A stretch of 64,000 nt of DNA from Echinicola vietnamensis DSM 17526 (GTDB taxonomy: Bacteria; Bacteroidota; Bacteroidia; Cytophagales; Cyclobacteriaceae), in the NCBI RefSeq assembly GCF_000325705.1, contig NC_019904.1:690001-754000 (forward strand). The letters run 5' to 3'. Position 1 is the first letter of the stretch, and each line of letters begins with the position of its first letter. A model generated the notes under the pieces. That model was not told the DNA's origin and made no database searches. It saw only the letters and a program-made list of their open reading frames with translations. The position numbers and the translations under genes were made by a program. Below are positions 54,012-63,497 of the stretch, in pieces.

Positions 54012-54458
54012 TTAAGAAAGCAATTGCTTTACTTTCTGCGAGATCATTTTCCCGTCTGCCTTTCCGGCCAGTTTTTTGGTCGCCACGCCCATCACCTTGC
54101 CCATGTCTTTTGGCCCTTCGGCGCCTACTTCAGTGATAATGGCTTTTAATTCACCTTCAAGTTCTTCTTCGCTCAGCTGCTTAGGTAAAAATTCATTGAT
54201 AATGTCAAGTTCAGATTGCTCGGTGGCAGCCAGATCTTCCCGACCCTGCTGCTCATAAATCTCCAGGGAATCCCTTCGTTGCTTGGCCGCTTTGGTCAGT
54301 AGCTTGATCTCCTCATCTTCGGTCATGCCTTTTTCCGATCCCTTGGTCTCTTCCAACATAATCATAGACTTGATGGACCGCAAGGCACGCAAACGGTCTT
54401 TGTCCTTGGAGCGCATGGCGTTCTTGATCTCAGCTTCTATACTTTGCTTTAAACTCAT
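54012..54458 (-). CDS. GatB/YqeY domain protein
   Basis: A 148-residue YqeY protein: SLKQSIEAEIKNAMRSKDKDRLRALRSIKSMIMLEE at the N-terminus, DEEIKLLTKAAKQRRDSLEIYEQQGREDLAATEQSELDIINEFLPKQL in the middle and the GatB-like tail MGKVMGVATKKLAGKADGKMISQKVKQLL. The tail domain binds tRNA in amidotransferases; free-standing YqeY proteins have no firm role. The ATG at 54458 is used because the longer reading adds a non-conserved hydrophobic stretch overlapping the pdxJ promoter. Confidence 0.9.
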   Translation of the reverse strand: MSLKQSIEAEIKNAMRSKDKDRLRALRSIKSMIMLEETKGSEKGMTEDEEIKLLTKAAKQRRDSLEIYEQQGREDLAATEQSELDIINEFLPKQLSEEELEGELKAIITEVGAEGPKDMGKVMGVATKKLAGKADGKMISQKVKQLLS

Positions 54459-54486
54459 TATCTTTATGTTTATGTGATTTAAGGTG

Positions 54487-54494
54487 TAATTTTG
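54487..54494 (+). promoter_or_regulatory. TAnnTTTG -7 box of pdxJ
   Basis: TAATTTTG ends 28 bases before the pdxJ ATG at 54523. Confidence 0.5.
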
Positions 54495-54522
54495 AAACAA
54501 AATTAGAGCATAATTTAATAAA

Positions 54523-55248
54523 ATGACCAAACTCAGCGTAAATATTAACAAGATTGCCACCATCAGGAATGCCCGCGGTGGCAACAATCCAGATGTGGTC
54601 CAGGTCGCCTTGGATGCTGAAAAATTCGGCGCTCAAGGCATCACGGTGCATCCTCGCCCGGACGAGAGACATATCCGATATGATGATGTCATGAAGCTTA
54701 AGGACGTGGTCACCACCGAATTTAACATAGAAGGTTATCCTGACAAACGATTCATGGAAATTATTCGCTTGGCCAGGCCCGCACAGGCGACCCTCGTCCC
54801 GGATCCGCCTCATGTGCTCACCTCGAACACCGGATGGGACACCATTGCCCATCAGGAAGAGTTGAAAGACATCATCGCGGAATTACATGAATATGGAACC
54901 CGCACCTCTATATTCATTAATCCGGATAAAAAATACTTCGAACCGGCCAAACTTACAGGCACCGACCGAGTGGAATTGTATACCGAACCCTATGCCAGTA
55001 ACTTTCACAAAAACAAGCAGGAGGCTGTCAAACCGTATGTGGAAGTGGCCAAAATGGCCAGCTCATTGGGCCTTGGCCTAAATGCTGGACATGACCTCGA
55101 CCTGGACAACCTTCGCTTTCTGAAGGAAAACATTCCCTTCTTGGATGAAGTATCCATCGGCCATGCCCTGATCTGTGACGCCCTTTATTACGGTTTGGAG
55201 AACACCATCCAACTGTATAGAAGGCAGTTGGAAATGGATGAAGGATAA
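54523..55248 (+). CDS. pdxJ: pyridoxine 5'-phosphate synthase
   Basis: PdxJ joins 3-amino-2-oxopropyl phosphate with deoxyxylulose 5-phosphate to make pyridoxine 5'-phosphate. The 241-residue TIM barrel shows [22 protein letters not shown] at the start, [18 protein letters not shown] near residue 40, [14 protein letters not shown] near 68, [17 protein letters not shown] near 130, [15 protein letters not shown] near 185 and [17 protein letters not shown] near 210. These are the standard active-site blocks. It is divergent from the GatB/YqeY gene. Confidence 0.96.
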   Translation: MTKLSVNINKIATIRNARGGNNPDVVQVALDAEKFGAQGITVHPRPDERHIRYDDVMKLKDVVTTEFNIEGYPDKRFMEIIRLARPAQATLVPDPPHVLTSNTGWDTIAHQEELKDIIAELHEYGTRTSIFINPDKKYFEPAKLTGTDRVELYTEPYASNFHKNKQEAVKPYVEVAKMASSLGLGLNAGHDLDLDNLRFLKENIPFLDEVSIGHALICDALYYGLENTIQLYRRQLEMDEG

Positions 55249-55350
55249 TTCGTATTGAGTCGCGAAAAGCAACAAGCGTGGCGGTACCCCGATACGCCGT
55301 AACCTTAGGCTTCCGCTCATCAGTAAAACAATTGAACAAAACGCTACAGC

Positions 55351-56112
55351 ATGAAACTAAACTATAAAAAAGTAGGCCAAGGCAAACCACTGATCATTCT
55401 GCATGGACTTTTTGGTTCGGCAGACAACTGGCTGAGCATCGCCAAAGAACTGGAAGAGGATTACACCATGTACTTGGTGGATCAGCGGAACCACGGCGAT
55501 TCCCCCCACAGTGAAGAGTGGAGTTATAAAAGCATGGTGGATGACCTGGCAGCTTTTATGACTTCCCAAGGCTTGGAAGCTGCGTATATCATGGGGCACT
55601 CCATGGGTGGAAAGACGGCCATGAACTTTGCTCTAAAGTACCCCAATAAAGTCCAAAAGCTCATCATTGCAGACATTGCACCACGATATTACCCTCCCCA
55701 TCACGAAAACATCCTTGCCGGACTGAATGCCATCGACATGGATCATTTAGCCTCCAGAAAAGAAGCCGACGAAACCCTTGCGGAGCATATCCCTGAAATG
55801 GGGATAAGGCAATTTCTGATGAAAAGCCTGGGGCGGGATGAAAACCGAAAATTCGTCTGGAAAATCAACCTCCCCGTCATTACCGAAAAAATTGATAACG
55901 TCGGCGCTGAAATCGAGAGCGACAAATCCTATGCGGGGCCGACGCTCTTTATGCGGGGGGCCAATTCTGACTATATCCAAGAAAAGGACAAGGAAGACTT
56001 AGAAAAATATTTCCCAGAATATAAGCTGATAACCATCAAAAATGCTGGCCATTGGCTTCATGCCGAACAGCCTGATGCTGTCGTAGAGACGATCAAGGCT
56101 TTTTTGGGGTAA
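55351..56112 (+). CDS. alpha/beta hydrolase (YbfF-like esterase)
   Basis: A 253-residue hydrolase with the oxyanion region LIILHGLFGSADNW near residue 14, the nucleophile elbow GHSMGGKTAMNFA near 88-100, and the catalytic His in NAGHWLHAEQPD near 235. It resembles the YbfF/acyl-CoA thioesterase-like group. The substrate cannot be told from sequence. It has no signal peptide and is flanked by pdxJ and the RsmI-like gene on the same strand. Confidence 0.87.
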   Translation: MKLNYKKVGQGKPLIILHGLFGSADNWLSIAKELEEDYTMYLVDQRNHGDSPHSEEWSYKSMVDDLAAFMTSQGLEAAYIMGHSMGGKTAMNFALKYPNKVQKLIIADIAPRYYPPHHENILAGLNAIDMDHLASRKEADETLAEHIPEMGIRQFLMKSLGRDENRKFVWKINLPVITEKIDNVGAEIESDKSYAGPTLFMRGANSDYIQEKDKEDLEKYFPEYKLITIKNAGHWLHAEQPDAVVETIKAFLG

Positions 56113-56255
56113 GCCATAACTTTCTAAATGCATAAAAAAATTAGCATGTCGCGGCTTCGGTCACTCAAGGCCAGCCTACCATCTTGAAGTGCTCTATTTC
56201 AAACAGTAGACAGCACCGCTCCTTAACCTGAAAGCACCACCGTGAAAAATCGATC

Positions 56256-56969
56256 ATGAAAAAAGGAAAGCTCTATTTGATTCCGAACATATTGGCAGAC
56301 GGCACGGGCCAAGAAATCATCAGCCCACAAGTCAAAGAAGTGATCAGCCAAACCTCCTATTATTTGGCTGAAAATCTCCGGACGGCCCGCCGCTATATTT
56401 CCAGCCTACGGCTTGGCCTCACCATCGAAGCATTGCATTTTGAGGTGCTGGATAAAAAGACAAAGGCCGCACAGCTGCCAGAACTGCTAAAACCGATCTT
56501 TGAAGGCCACGACATGGGCATCATATCGGAAGCAGGGTGTCCAGGCATTGCAGATCCAGGAGCGGTGGCGGTGGCTTTTGCCCATCAAAAGAACATTCAG
56601 GTGGTGCCCCTTTCCGGCCCTTCATCGATGTTTTTGGCCCTGATGGGCGCTGGCTTTAACGGCCAGTCGTTTGCCTTTCACGGCTACCTTCCCATTGACA
56701 AAAAAAGCCGCGTTCAAGCCATTAAAAGCTTGGAAAACGAATCCACGCAATTTCGCCGGACGCAGCTTTTTATGGAAACGCCCTTCCGCAATAACCACCT
56801 GCTGGAAGACCTCAAAACACACCTTCACCCAAACACCAAACTCTGCATCGCCAAAAACTTAACCGCCAAGGACGAGTTTATCCAAACCAAAACCATAGCA
56901 GAATGGAGGAAGGTCAAAATAGACCTCCACAAAATTCCTACGGTGTTTGTGCTGGACACGAACTATTGA
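56256..56969 (+). CDS. RsmI-like tetrapyrrole-methylase family protein
   Basis: A 237-residue SAM methyltransferase of the RsmI/tetrapyrrole methylase fold: LYLIPNILADG at the start, MGIISEAGCPGIADPGAVAVAFAHQ near residue 85, and VVPLSGPSSMFLALMGAGFNGQSFAFHGYLPIDKKSR near 115-150. RsmI methylates the ribose of C1402 in 16S rRNA; this short form, common in Bacteroidota, may instead be a paralogue of unknown target. Confidence 0.85.
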   Translation: MKKGKLYLIPNILADGTGQEIISPQVKEVISQTSYYLAENLRTARRYISSLRLGLTIEALHFEVLDKKTKAAQLPELLKPIFEGHDMGIISEAGCPGIADPGAVAVAFAHQKNIQVVPLSGPSSMFLALMGAGFNGQSFAFHGYLPIDKKSRVQAIKSLENESTQFRRTQLFMETPFRNNHLLEDLKTHLHPNTKLCIAKNLTAKDEFIQTKTIAEWRKVKIDLHKIPTVFVLDTNY

Positions 56970-57730
56970 GGAATTCAAGGCTGGAATGTTATAAAGCTTG
57001 AATACATACAGTTCCTGGCTGGTTCGCGCCATCAAGTACTTCTTATCCATTAAACACCCTAAAGCGAGAGGCCTTGCCAAAAAAAGTAAGACCTTTTCTT
57101 CAATCCACCGTAAACACCCTCATTTTACCCCCAATTACCATGACCAAAAAATCCACTATAGCAGAAATTGAAAAAAGGTTTGACAGCGATGTGGACCGTT
57201 TCTCCAATATAGAAACCGGACAATCCTCCACTGTAGACGCCTTGTTCAACATGGAATTGATCACAGACGGCATCGCCCAGCTGTATCCTAATTTGACCCA
57301 ATTATTGGACATCGGCTGTGGCGCCGGCAATTTCTCGGTCAAGCTCCTATCCAAGGTCCTTGCCCCCACCAATGTCACGTTGGCAGATCTTAGCCAACCC
57401 ATGCTGGATCGGGCAAAAGAGCGAACTACACCCCTCACGGAGGGCGAAGTAACGACCGTGAAAGGAGATTTCAGGAACCTCCCCTTACCGGAAAAATCAT
57501 TTGAAGTCATCATTGCCACGGCGGTATTGCATCACCTAAGGGATGACGAAGATTGGAAATCAGCTTTTGAAAAACTCTTTCGCCTATTGAAACCAGGGGG
57601 CAGCCTATGGGTATTTGATTTGGTGGCCCATGATGATCCGAAAATCCAGGATTTACTGTACCGACAGAAATACGGACAGTTCTTGACCCATCTGAAGGAC
57701 GAAAATTACCGCGATCATGTGTTTGATTAT

Positions 57731-57739
57731 ATTGAAAAG
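57731..57739 (+). repeat. left target-site duplication of the IS4-family element
   Basis: ATTGAAAAG is repeated exactly at 59150-59158, on the other side of the element. Confidence 0.9.
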
Positions 57740-59149
57740 CATTGTTGTCCGGTAAACCCGGATATTAGTTAAATTCAATTCTCAACCTACTGATTATAAA
57801 GCGGTTACTTGGTTTTTGTCAGGAGCAAGCCCCCCTCATCTCAGGGAACAGTGTGTTTTGATTTTTCAAAATATCTTCTTGTATGATGGCTCTCCAGCTT
57901 CCTTCCGGATCCTCCAGGAACCTATACAAGCTGATATAATTCATTAATTGCTGTCTGACCAGGGATACCAAGTTGGAGAAAGCCCATTTCCTTTTGACCT
58001 GGCTTTTGATCAAGGTCAAAAGGAGATTGGCCAACATGGCCGACCATATCTGTATTTCTATGGCATTTTCATTGTCGCCCAAGAAGTACTTTAAAGGGAA
58101 GTTCTGCTTAAGCTGTTTGAATAATAGCTCTATCTGCCAGCGTCTTTTATAGATGAGTGCTATCTTCTCTGCTGCCATCTCAAAATTATTGGTAATGAAC
58201 TCAAACAGGCGTTCACTTTTGCTGTCCCAATAGGCTATTCTCCTGGAACGGTGCTCCTGTTGCTTGTTCTTGCCATATCGTAAGATGATTTCTTCATCCT
58301 TGAGTACTCCGGAATCTGCCTGATCAGGAATATTAAACTCCTTTCGGGCCTGATAGACAGCATTGTCTTTTAACCTGGTCACATACCATATCCCGCTTTC
58401 GGTCAGGACCTCATATTTTCCATAATCCACATATCCCTTATCAAAAGTGATGATAGAGCCCCCGGGCAGGTTGAAAACCTCATCCAGGAAGGTATGGTCA
58501 TGTCGGACAGCCGCACTGTAACGGACAAGATAAGGAACATGGTCACTCGCCCTGATGATGGTGTGGGCCTTAATACCTCCTTTCTTTTTGCCCGTTTTAG
58601 GGTTCCTGCCTACTCCCTTGAGAATATCCTTGAACAGACTAATGGTGGTAGAATCCATAATATAGAGCCTCTTCATATCAGCATCCTTCAACCGGCTGTC
58701 CGTTAAACTGTCACCATGCCTTTGGTACACACTCATGTATATATCGGCGAACACATCGCTCACACGTCGTTTGTTGGCTTCTGATAACGTACTCCGCCTT
58801 ACCACATAGTTCAGACCCAAATGGGCCAATCTATGGGCATTGGCCAACAAACCGACAAGTGTCTCACGAATGGAATGATAGCCCTCAAATGCTACAAACA
58901 GCATTACTATCAAGTGGTTATAAGTCGTGAACTTCTTCACATAACGCTCCGCATTATGCCTGCGGGCTATCTCCCTTACCTCCCCCTTGTCAATGAACTT
59001 TATTAACTGATTGAATATCGGCTGTCCGCTAAAATTACTACTTTTGCCCATGGCTTAACTTTTTTGTGTCGTAACTCAAAAGTAGCCACAATGGGCTGGT
59101 TCAGCAATGGACTGGCCCTCTTTCATTTATTTTTTACCGGACACCAATG
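57740..59149 (-). mobile_element. complete IS4-family insertion sequence, 1410 bp
   Basis: The element is bounded by CATTGTTGTCCGGTAAA at the left and the inverted copy CATTGGTGTCCGGTAAA at the right (16 of 17 bases identical), inside a 9-bp duplication ATTGAAAAG. Family members duplicate about 9-13 bp at the target. It carries a single transposase on the minus strand, opposite to the gene it disrupts. Both ends and the frame are intact, so it could still be mobile and the insertion could be recent. Confidence 0.93.
57819..59051 (-). CDS. IS4-family DDE transposase
   Basis: A 410-residue transposase. The N-terminal DUF4372-like region (FNQLIKFIDKGEVREIARRHNAERYVKKFTTYNHLIVMLFVAF) precedes the DDE core: MDSTTISLFKDIL (first Asp near residue 137), SIITFDKGYVDYGKYEVL (second Asp near 198), and the IS4 signature Y-x2-R-x3-E-x6-K in YKRRWQIELLFKQLKQNFPLK near 304. 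A helical C-terminus follows. The start ATG lies about 100 bases inside the right end. It reads against the methyltransferase gene. Confidence 0.95.
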   Translation of the reverse strand: MGKSSNFSGQPIFNQLIKFIDKGEVREIARRHNAERYVKKFTTYNHLIVMLFVAFEGYHSIRETLVGLLANAHRLAHLGLNYVVRRSTLSEANKRRVSDVFADIYMSVYQRHGDSLTDSRLKDADMKRLYIMDSTTISLFKDILKGVGRNPKTGKKKGGIKAHTIIRASDHVPYLVRYSAAVRHDHTFLDEVFNLPGGSIITFDKGYVDYGKYEVLTESGIWYVTRLKDNAVYQARKEFNIPDQADSGVLKDEEIILRYGKNKQQEHRSRRIAYWDSKSERLFEFITNNFEMAAEKIALIYKRRWQIELLFKQLKQNFPLKYFLGDNENAIEIQIWSAMLANLLLTLIKSQVKRKWAFSNLVSLVRQQLMNYISLYRFLEDPEGSWRAIIQEDILKNQNTLFPEMRGACS

Positions 59150-59158
59150 ATTGAAAAG
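59150..59158 (+). repeat. right target-site duplication of the IS4-family element
   Basis: ATTGAAAAG, identical to 57731-57739; reading frame is kept through it. Confidence 0.9.
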
Positions 59159-59375
59159 GAAGATTCTCCCAGAAGCACCCTCTACCAAACAGAGCTGCTC
59201 AGGAAAGTAGGATTTCGATCAGTGGAAATTTTGCACAAGCACCTTTGCTTTGCCTCTTTTGTCGCCTTCAAATAGCGCGGATTGCCATCAAGTGCATTTC
59301 GCTAAAGCTGTTCCAAAGCTTTCGGCAGGAATCTTCAGACGCTTTTGTTGGAAGGAGTCTTCATCCGGTTTGGTA

Positions 59376-59410
59376 GGAGTTGGTAGGAGTCTGAAGACTC
59401 CTACCAACAC
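59376..59410. repeat. long perfect hairpin in a repeat-like intergenic region
   Basis: TTGGTAGGAGTCT (59380-59392) and its exact complement AGACTCCTACCAA (59395-59407) flank two bases. Nearby (59310-59440) pieces such as GTAGGAG, GTCTTCA and CTTCCAAAAGTCTTCC recur in both directions, giving a REP-like cluster. It lies between the methyltransferase remnant and the convergent rhomboid gene, and could also act as a transcription barrier, though no T-tract follows. Confidence 0.6.
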
Positions 59411-59465
59411 TTCCAAAAGTCTTCCGACTTGTGCATTTAATTCCCCACTCTTGCCTTCCTTTCAC

Positions 59466-60095
59466 TTAGAAAAGGCTAAAATTCTTCACTTGATCGATAA
59501 AGTGCACGGCACTCTCAGGAGACAATACCAAAATAAATACAATCCCAAATAAAGCGCCATAAAGATGGGCATCGTGATTGATGCTGTCATTTCCCTGCTT
59601 GCTTTTGACGGCCGAATAACCTAGGAACAGAATGCCCAATATAAACCCTGGAAGACAAAGCAATCCAAATAAGCAGATATCGGCCATTGGCATCAGGATA
59701 ATGCTGGCAAAGACCGCAGCTGCCGTGCCGCCAGAGGCTCCTAAGGCCTGATAATGCGGATTATTTTTATGCTTTAGAAACGTCGGGATGTCTGCAATCA
59801 CAATGGCCGCCAAGTAAAACAGCACAAAGACCACGACACCTGTCATTCCACCAAAACGATAGGTCAAATATTGCTCCACCAGCCTGCCAAAGAAATAAAA
59901 CGTAATCATGTTAAACAGCAGGTGCATCCCGTCTTTATGGATAAAGCCCGAAAGTACAAAACGGTCGTACTGTCCTTTTTGATTTACCTGATAGGGATTA
60001 AACATGCTTCTGGACAGAAATGCATAATGCTTCCAAGCATAAAAGGAGCTTAAAGCGGTAATGATAATGATCAGAACAGTGGCGGATAATTGCAT
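59466..60095 (-). CDS. rhomboid-family intramembrane serine protease
   Basis: A 209-residue membrane protein with six hydrophobic helices. The serine nucleophile lies in LGASGGTAAAVFASIIL near residue 114-116, the catalytic His in SINHDAHLYGALFGIVF near 186, and a rhomboid-type HxxxN-like segment GMHLLFNMITFYFFGRLVEQYL near 57. Rhomboids cut transmembrane substrates within the membrane. The start fits a first helix right at the N-terminus. It ends before the REP-like cluster. Confidence 0.9.
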   Translation of the reverse strand: MQLSATVLIIIITALSSFYAWKHYAFLSRSMFNPYQVNQKGQYDRFVLSGFIHKDGMHLLFNMITFYFFGRLVEQYLTYRFGGMTGVVVFVLFYLAAIVIADIPTFLKHKNNPHYQALGASGGTAAAVFASIILMPMADICLFGLLCLPGFILGILFLGYSAVKSKQGNDSINHDAHLYGALFGIVFILVLSPESAVHFIDQVKNFSLF

Positions 60096-60137
60096 TTACA
60101 ATGGGGATTTTTCAGGAAAGTAATAAAATTACCGGGT

Positions 60138-61130
60138 CTATTTTTCCCGGTCAATCAGGTTTTGGGTCAATGCCTTAAGGGCTGTCAGCACTTCCGGTTT
60201 ATTGACTTTTAAAGTGCTGAGTTGTGAAAAGCCCTGATCGAAATAACTTTCCATCTTGGCCTCTGTCAACTGTTTGATACCCAAACTGTCGTAAATAGCA
60301 GTGACCTTTTCCACCTTCGTGGCCTTGTCAAAATCCTCCTTGGCCAGCCAAGACTCCAATGCTTCCTGTTGTTCACCTGTCGCCAGCTCACGGGCTTTGA
60401 TCAGCAGAAACGTCTTTTTATTGGCCAGAATATCACCCCCTACCTGTTTGCCAAATTTAGCCTTATCAGCATACACATCCAGCAAATCATCCTTTAGCTG
60501 AAAACCAATGCCCACGTTCACTCCAAATTCATACAGGTGCTGGGCATCTTCTTGGGAAGCGCCCCCCAGAATGGCGCCATATTGCAAGGCAAACCCCAGC
60601 AAAACAGCCGTTTTCTGCCGGATCATCTCCAAATATTCGGCTTCCGAAACATGATCACGACGCTCAAAATTCATATCGTGCTGTTGTCCTTCACACACTT
60701 CAGTAGCCGTCCGGTTAAATAGCCTCAGGCATACGGCCAACTTATCCTCTGGAACATGCAACAACATATCGTAGACCTTTACCAGCATCACATCACCCGA
60801 AAGAATAGCGGTATTGGTATCCCACTTTTTATGCACGGTAGTCTTTCCCCTTCGCAAGGGTGCCTCATCCATAATATCATCATGGACCAAGGTAAAGTTA
60901 TGAAAGACCTCCACCGCAGCCGCTGGGGTAAGCACCTTTTCATAATCATCCCGGTAAAGGGAGTAAGCCAGCAGGGTCAAAAGTGGCCGGATGCGTTTCC
61001 CGCCAAGGCTCATGATATAAGCAATGGGATCATACAGCTCCTGGGGATCGTTCCCAAAAGTGTACGTCCCAATGTGCTTTTCCAGCTGTTCCACCAGCGC
61101 TTGGCTGAGGTTGGTTTTAGTCGTTGTCAT
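60138..61130 (-). CDS. trans-polyprenyl diphosphate synthase
   Basis: A 330-residue isoprenyl synthase (farnesyl/geranylgeranyl/octaprenyl type). The first Asp-rich motif is LVHDDIMDEAPLRRGKTTVHKKW near residue 88, the second FQLKDDLLDVYADKAKFGKQVGGD near 210, plus GGKRIRPLL near 49. The product length cannot be set with confidence from sequence alone; Bacteroidota need a polyprenyl chain for menaquinone. It overlaps the rnr stop by 14 bases, implying coupling. Confidence 0.92.
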   Translation of the reverse strand: MTTTKTNLSQALVEQLEKHIGTYTFGNDPQELYDPIAYIMSLGGKRIRPLLTLLAYSLYRDDYEKVLTPAAAVEVFHNFTLVHDDIMDEAPLRRGKTTVHKKWDTNTAILSGDVMLVKVYDMLLHVPEDKLAVCLRLFNRTATEVCEGQQHDMNFERRDHVSEAEYLEMIRQKTAVLLGFALQYGAILGGASQEDAQHLYEFGVNVGIGFQLKDDLLDVYADKAKFGKQVGGDILANKKTFLLIKARELATGEQQEALESWLAKEDFDKATKVEKVTAIYDSLGIKQLTEAKMESYFDQGFSQLSTLKVNKPEVLTALKALTQNLIDREK

Positions 61131-63291
61131 CTGCAAATTCCAAATCTATAGTTCTTCTGTCAATATCCGTATTAACCACACGGACCCTCACTTGGTCGCC
61201 CAAGGTGATCATTTTTTTATTTTTGGCCCCAATGAGGCGCATGTTTTTCTCATCAAACTCATAATAATCATCCTCCAAATCCTGCAGCCTGATCATTCCC
61301 TCGCATTTGGTCTCGGTGATTTCCACAAAAATCCCCCACTCGGTCACTCCTGAGATAATGCCATCATAGGCTTTATCCTCTGCCAAGGCCATATACTCTA
61401 CCTGCTTGTACTTAATGGAGGCCCTTTCGGCATCTGCTGCCCGTTTTTCCCGTTCGCTGGAGTGGATACATTTATCTTCCCAAGCTTCCTTATCAGCTGA
61501 TTTCCCGCCATCCAGGTAGTGCTGCAGTAAGCGATGCACCATCATATCCGGATACCGCCTGATCGGGGAAGTAAAATGCGTATAGTGCTTAAATGCCAAC
61601 CCAAAGTGCCCTTTTGGCTCGGTGGTATAGCGTGCCTTGGCCATGCTCCGAATCGCCAGCTGCTCCAGCAGGTTTTGTTCCGGCTTTCCTTCGATTTCCC
61701 CCATGAGCTTGTTCAGCGTGGCCGAGACCCTAGTGGCCTCGGTAATGGAAACCTCATGGCCAAATTTTTTGGCGAAGTTCGCAAAAGTCTCCAACCGTTC
61801 CAAGTCCGGGTGGTCATGTATCCGGTAAACAAAGGTATCATCACCCTTGTTTTTATTAAACACAAATTCCGCCACAGCCTTATTGGCCAAAAGCATAAAC
61901 TCCTCGATCATCTTATGGATATCCTTCCGCTCTTTTACCATTAGGCCAAGTGGTGTCCCCTTATCATCCAGCTTAAACTTCACCTCCACCGTTTCGAAAT
62001 TGATGGCTCCCTGCTGGAACCTGCGCTTGCGGATCTTCTTGGCCAGGTTATTCAGCAGGGTCAGTTCTGAATAGAAGTCCCCTTCCTGCTGGTCTATATT
62101 TTCTTGGGCTTCCTCATAGGCAAACCTTCTGTCCGAATGGATAATCGTCCGGCCGATCCAATGTTTCAGCACCTGCCCGTCTTCATCCAACTCAAACACA
62201 CAGGAAAACGTCAGCTTATCCTCATGGGGCCGAAGCGAGCAAAGTCCATTGCTCAGTCGCTCGGGCAGCATCGGAATGGTCCGATCCACCAGGTAGACAG
62301 AAGTGGCCCGGTCATAGGCTTCCTTCTCCAGCGGGGTATTGGGTTTCACATAATGGGTCACGTCGGCAATGTGCACGCCCATTTCGATGTTGCCGTTGGG
62401 AAGGCGCTGGTACGAAATCGCATCATCAAAATCCTTGGCATCCGCCGGGTCGATGGTAAACGTGGTCACTCCCCTGAAATCTTTTCTGGACTTGATGTCT
62501 GATTTGGATATTTTATCGGAAATGGCTTCTGCCTCTTGTACGATTTCATCTGGATATTCGAAAGGCAACCCAAACTCGGCCATGATGGAATGAATCTCCA
62601 CCTCATGCTCGCCTGCCTCGCCGAGCACTTGTAATACCTTGCCGGTAGGGTTCTTGTCTTCGTCCCTCCACTCAGTAATTTTCACCACCACTTTTTGATT
62701 GTGCTCCGCGCCGTTTAGGTCTGATTTGCGGATAAAAATGTCATGGTGCATCTTTTTGAAATCGGACACCACAAAGGCAAAGCGCGGTGAGATCTCTACA
62801 CGGCCAACAAACTCCTCTCTCGCACGCTTGACGACTTCCAGCACCCTGCCCTCTCTCTTTTGGCCAGCATGCTTTGGTGGATTGACCATCACACGGACCT
62901 TGTCATCGTCCAAGGCATTTTTCAAATCGCGTGCCTTCACTAAAATATCCTCTTCTCCTTCTCCTTTTTTATCGGGCACGATAAAGGCAAATCGCGGATT
63001 GACAAAATCCACCGTCCCTTCAATGAAATCAGGGGTTTTGGTAGATGAAAAATGATTTCTGGGATTTTTTGAAACACTGCCGGCCGCCACAAGTTTATGT
63101 AAAACCGGCTCCACACTGCCCTTGGTGATCTTGTCCCGAATGTTCAATTTTCTAATAATCTGTTTTAGCGAATATTCCTCACCATAGTGGCTATCCAAAA
63201 AATGGAGGATCCGTTCGGCAAGCTGGGCAGCATTATTGATTTTATCTGCCTTGCCCTTGCCTTTTCGTTGTTTTCTTGGTCTTTTGCTCAT
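61117..63291 (-). CDS. rnr: ribonuclease R
   Basis: RNase R degrades structured RNA 3' to 5'. The 724-residue protein has a Lys-rich N-terminus, a helix-turn-helix-like domain, two cold-shock domains, the RNB catalytic domain with the metal-binding Asps in TIDPADAKDFDDAISYQRL near residue 275, and HFGLAFKHYTHFTSPIRRYPDMMVHR near 565. The C-terminal S1 domain is YDGIISGVTEWGIFVEITETKCEGMIRLQDL near 645. It precedes and overlaps the polyprenyl synthase gene. A hairpin lies in its upstream region (63313-63328). Confidence 0.95.
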   Translation of the reverse strand: MSKRPRKQRKGKGKADKINNAAQLAERILHFLDSHYGEEYSLKQIIRKLNIRDKITKGSVEPVLHKLVAAGSVSKNPRNHFSSTKTPDFIEGTVDFVNPRFAFIVPDKKGEGEEDILVKARDLKNALDDDKVRVMVNPPKHAGQKREGRVLEVVKRAREEFVGRVEISPRFAFVVSDFKKMHHDIFIRKSDLNGAEHNQKVVVKITEWRDEDKNPTGKVLQVLGEAGEHEVEIHSIMAEFGLPFEYPDEIVQEAEAISDKISKSDIKSRKDFRGVTTFTIDPADAKDFDDAISYQRLPNGNIEMGVHIADVTHYVKPNTPLEKEAYDRATSVYLVDRTIPMLPERLSNGLCSLRPHEDKLTFSCVFELDEDGQVLKHWIGRTIIHSDRRFAYEEAQENIDQQEGDFYSELTLLNNLAKKIRKRRFQQGAINFETVEVKFKLDDKGTPLGLMVKERKDIHKMIEEFMLLANKAVAEFVFNKNKGDDTFVYRIHDHPDLERLETFANFAKKFGHEVSITEATRVSATLNKLMGEIEGKPEQNLLEQLAIRSMAKARYTTEPKGHFGLAFKHYTHFTSPIRRYPDMMVHRLLQHYLDGGKSADKEAWEDKCIHSSEREKRAADAERASIKYKQVEYMALAEDKAYDGIISGVTEWGIFVEITETKCEGMIRLQDLEDDYYEFDEKNMRLIGAKNKKMITLGDQVRVRVVNTDIDRRTIDLEFADDND

Positions 63292-63312
63292 AAAAATTTT
63301 TTGTTTTCTTTG

Positions 63313-63328
63313 GCAGGATTTTTCCTGC
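63313..63328. other. hairpin upstream of rnr
   Basis: GCAGGA and TCCTGC pair around four bases. It lies 22 bases before the rnr start codon. It could be a remnant terminator of the upstream exonuclease transcript or a leader hairpin through which rnr is controlled; no T-tract follows on the minus strand. Confidence 0.35.
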
Positions 63329-63497
63329 TTTTAATCTCTTTTTGTACCAAATGTCGTGCTGCTATCGCACCGTTTGGTTAGTTGTTTTTGACCATCTCTA
63401 TAATGACTCTAAAACTAAGGTGATTGTTTTTTTAAAACTTATGGCCATCTGAATGCTATCTGCAAATATAGGTCAATATTACCCACGCCGCTAACTC

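Larger units (their letters stand above)
57140..59275 (+). pseudogene. class I SAM methyltransferase gene split by an IS4-family element
   Basis: The left part, 57140-57739, encodes the SAM-binding Rossmann fold (LLDIGCGAGNFSVKLL near residue 57, GEVTTVKGDFRNLPLPEKSFEVIIATAVLHHL near 107, LFRLLKPGGSLWVFDLVAHDD near 150). The right part, 59159-59275, continues the frame (EDSPRSTLYQTELLRKVGF...) to a normal stop. Removing the element and one copy of the 9-bp duplication (1419 bases, a multiple of 3) restores an open frame of 238 codons. In the present form the left part reads into the element and stops after 11 foreign codons. It is probably inactive or makes a shortened enzyme without its C-terminal lid. 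Confidence 0.85.

Noticed and set aside
59376..59410. Rho-independent terminator
   Set aside because: The stem is strong but the loop is only two bases and no T-tract follows on either strand; it fits a repeat better.
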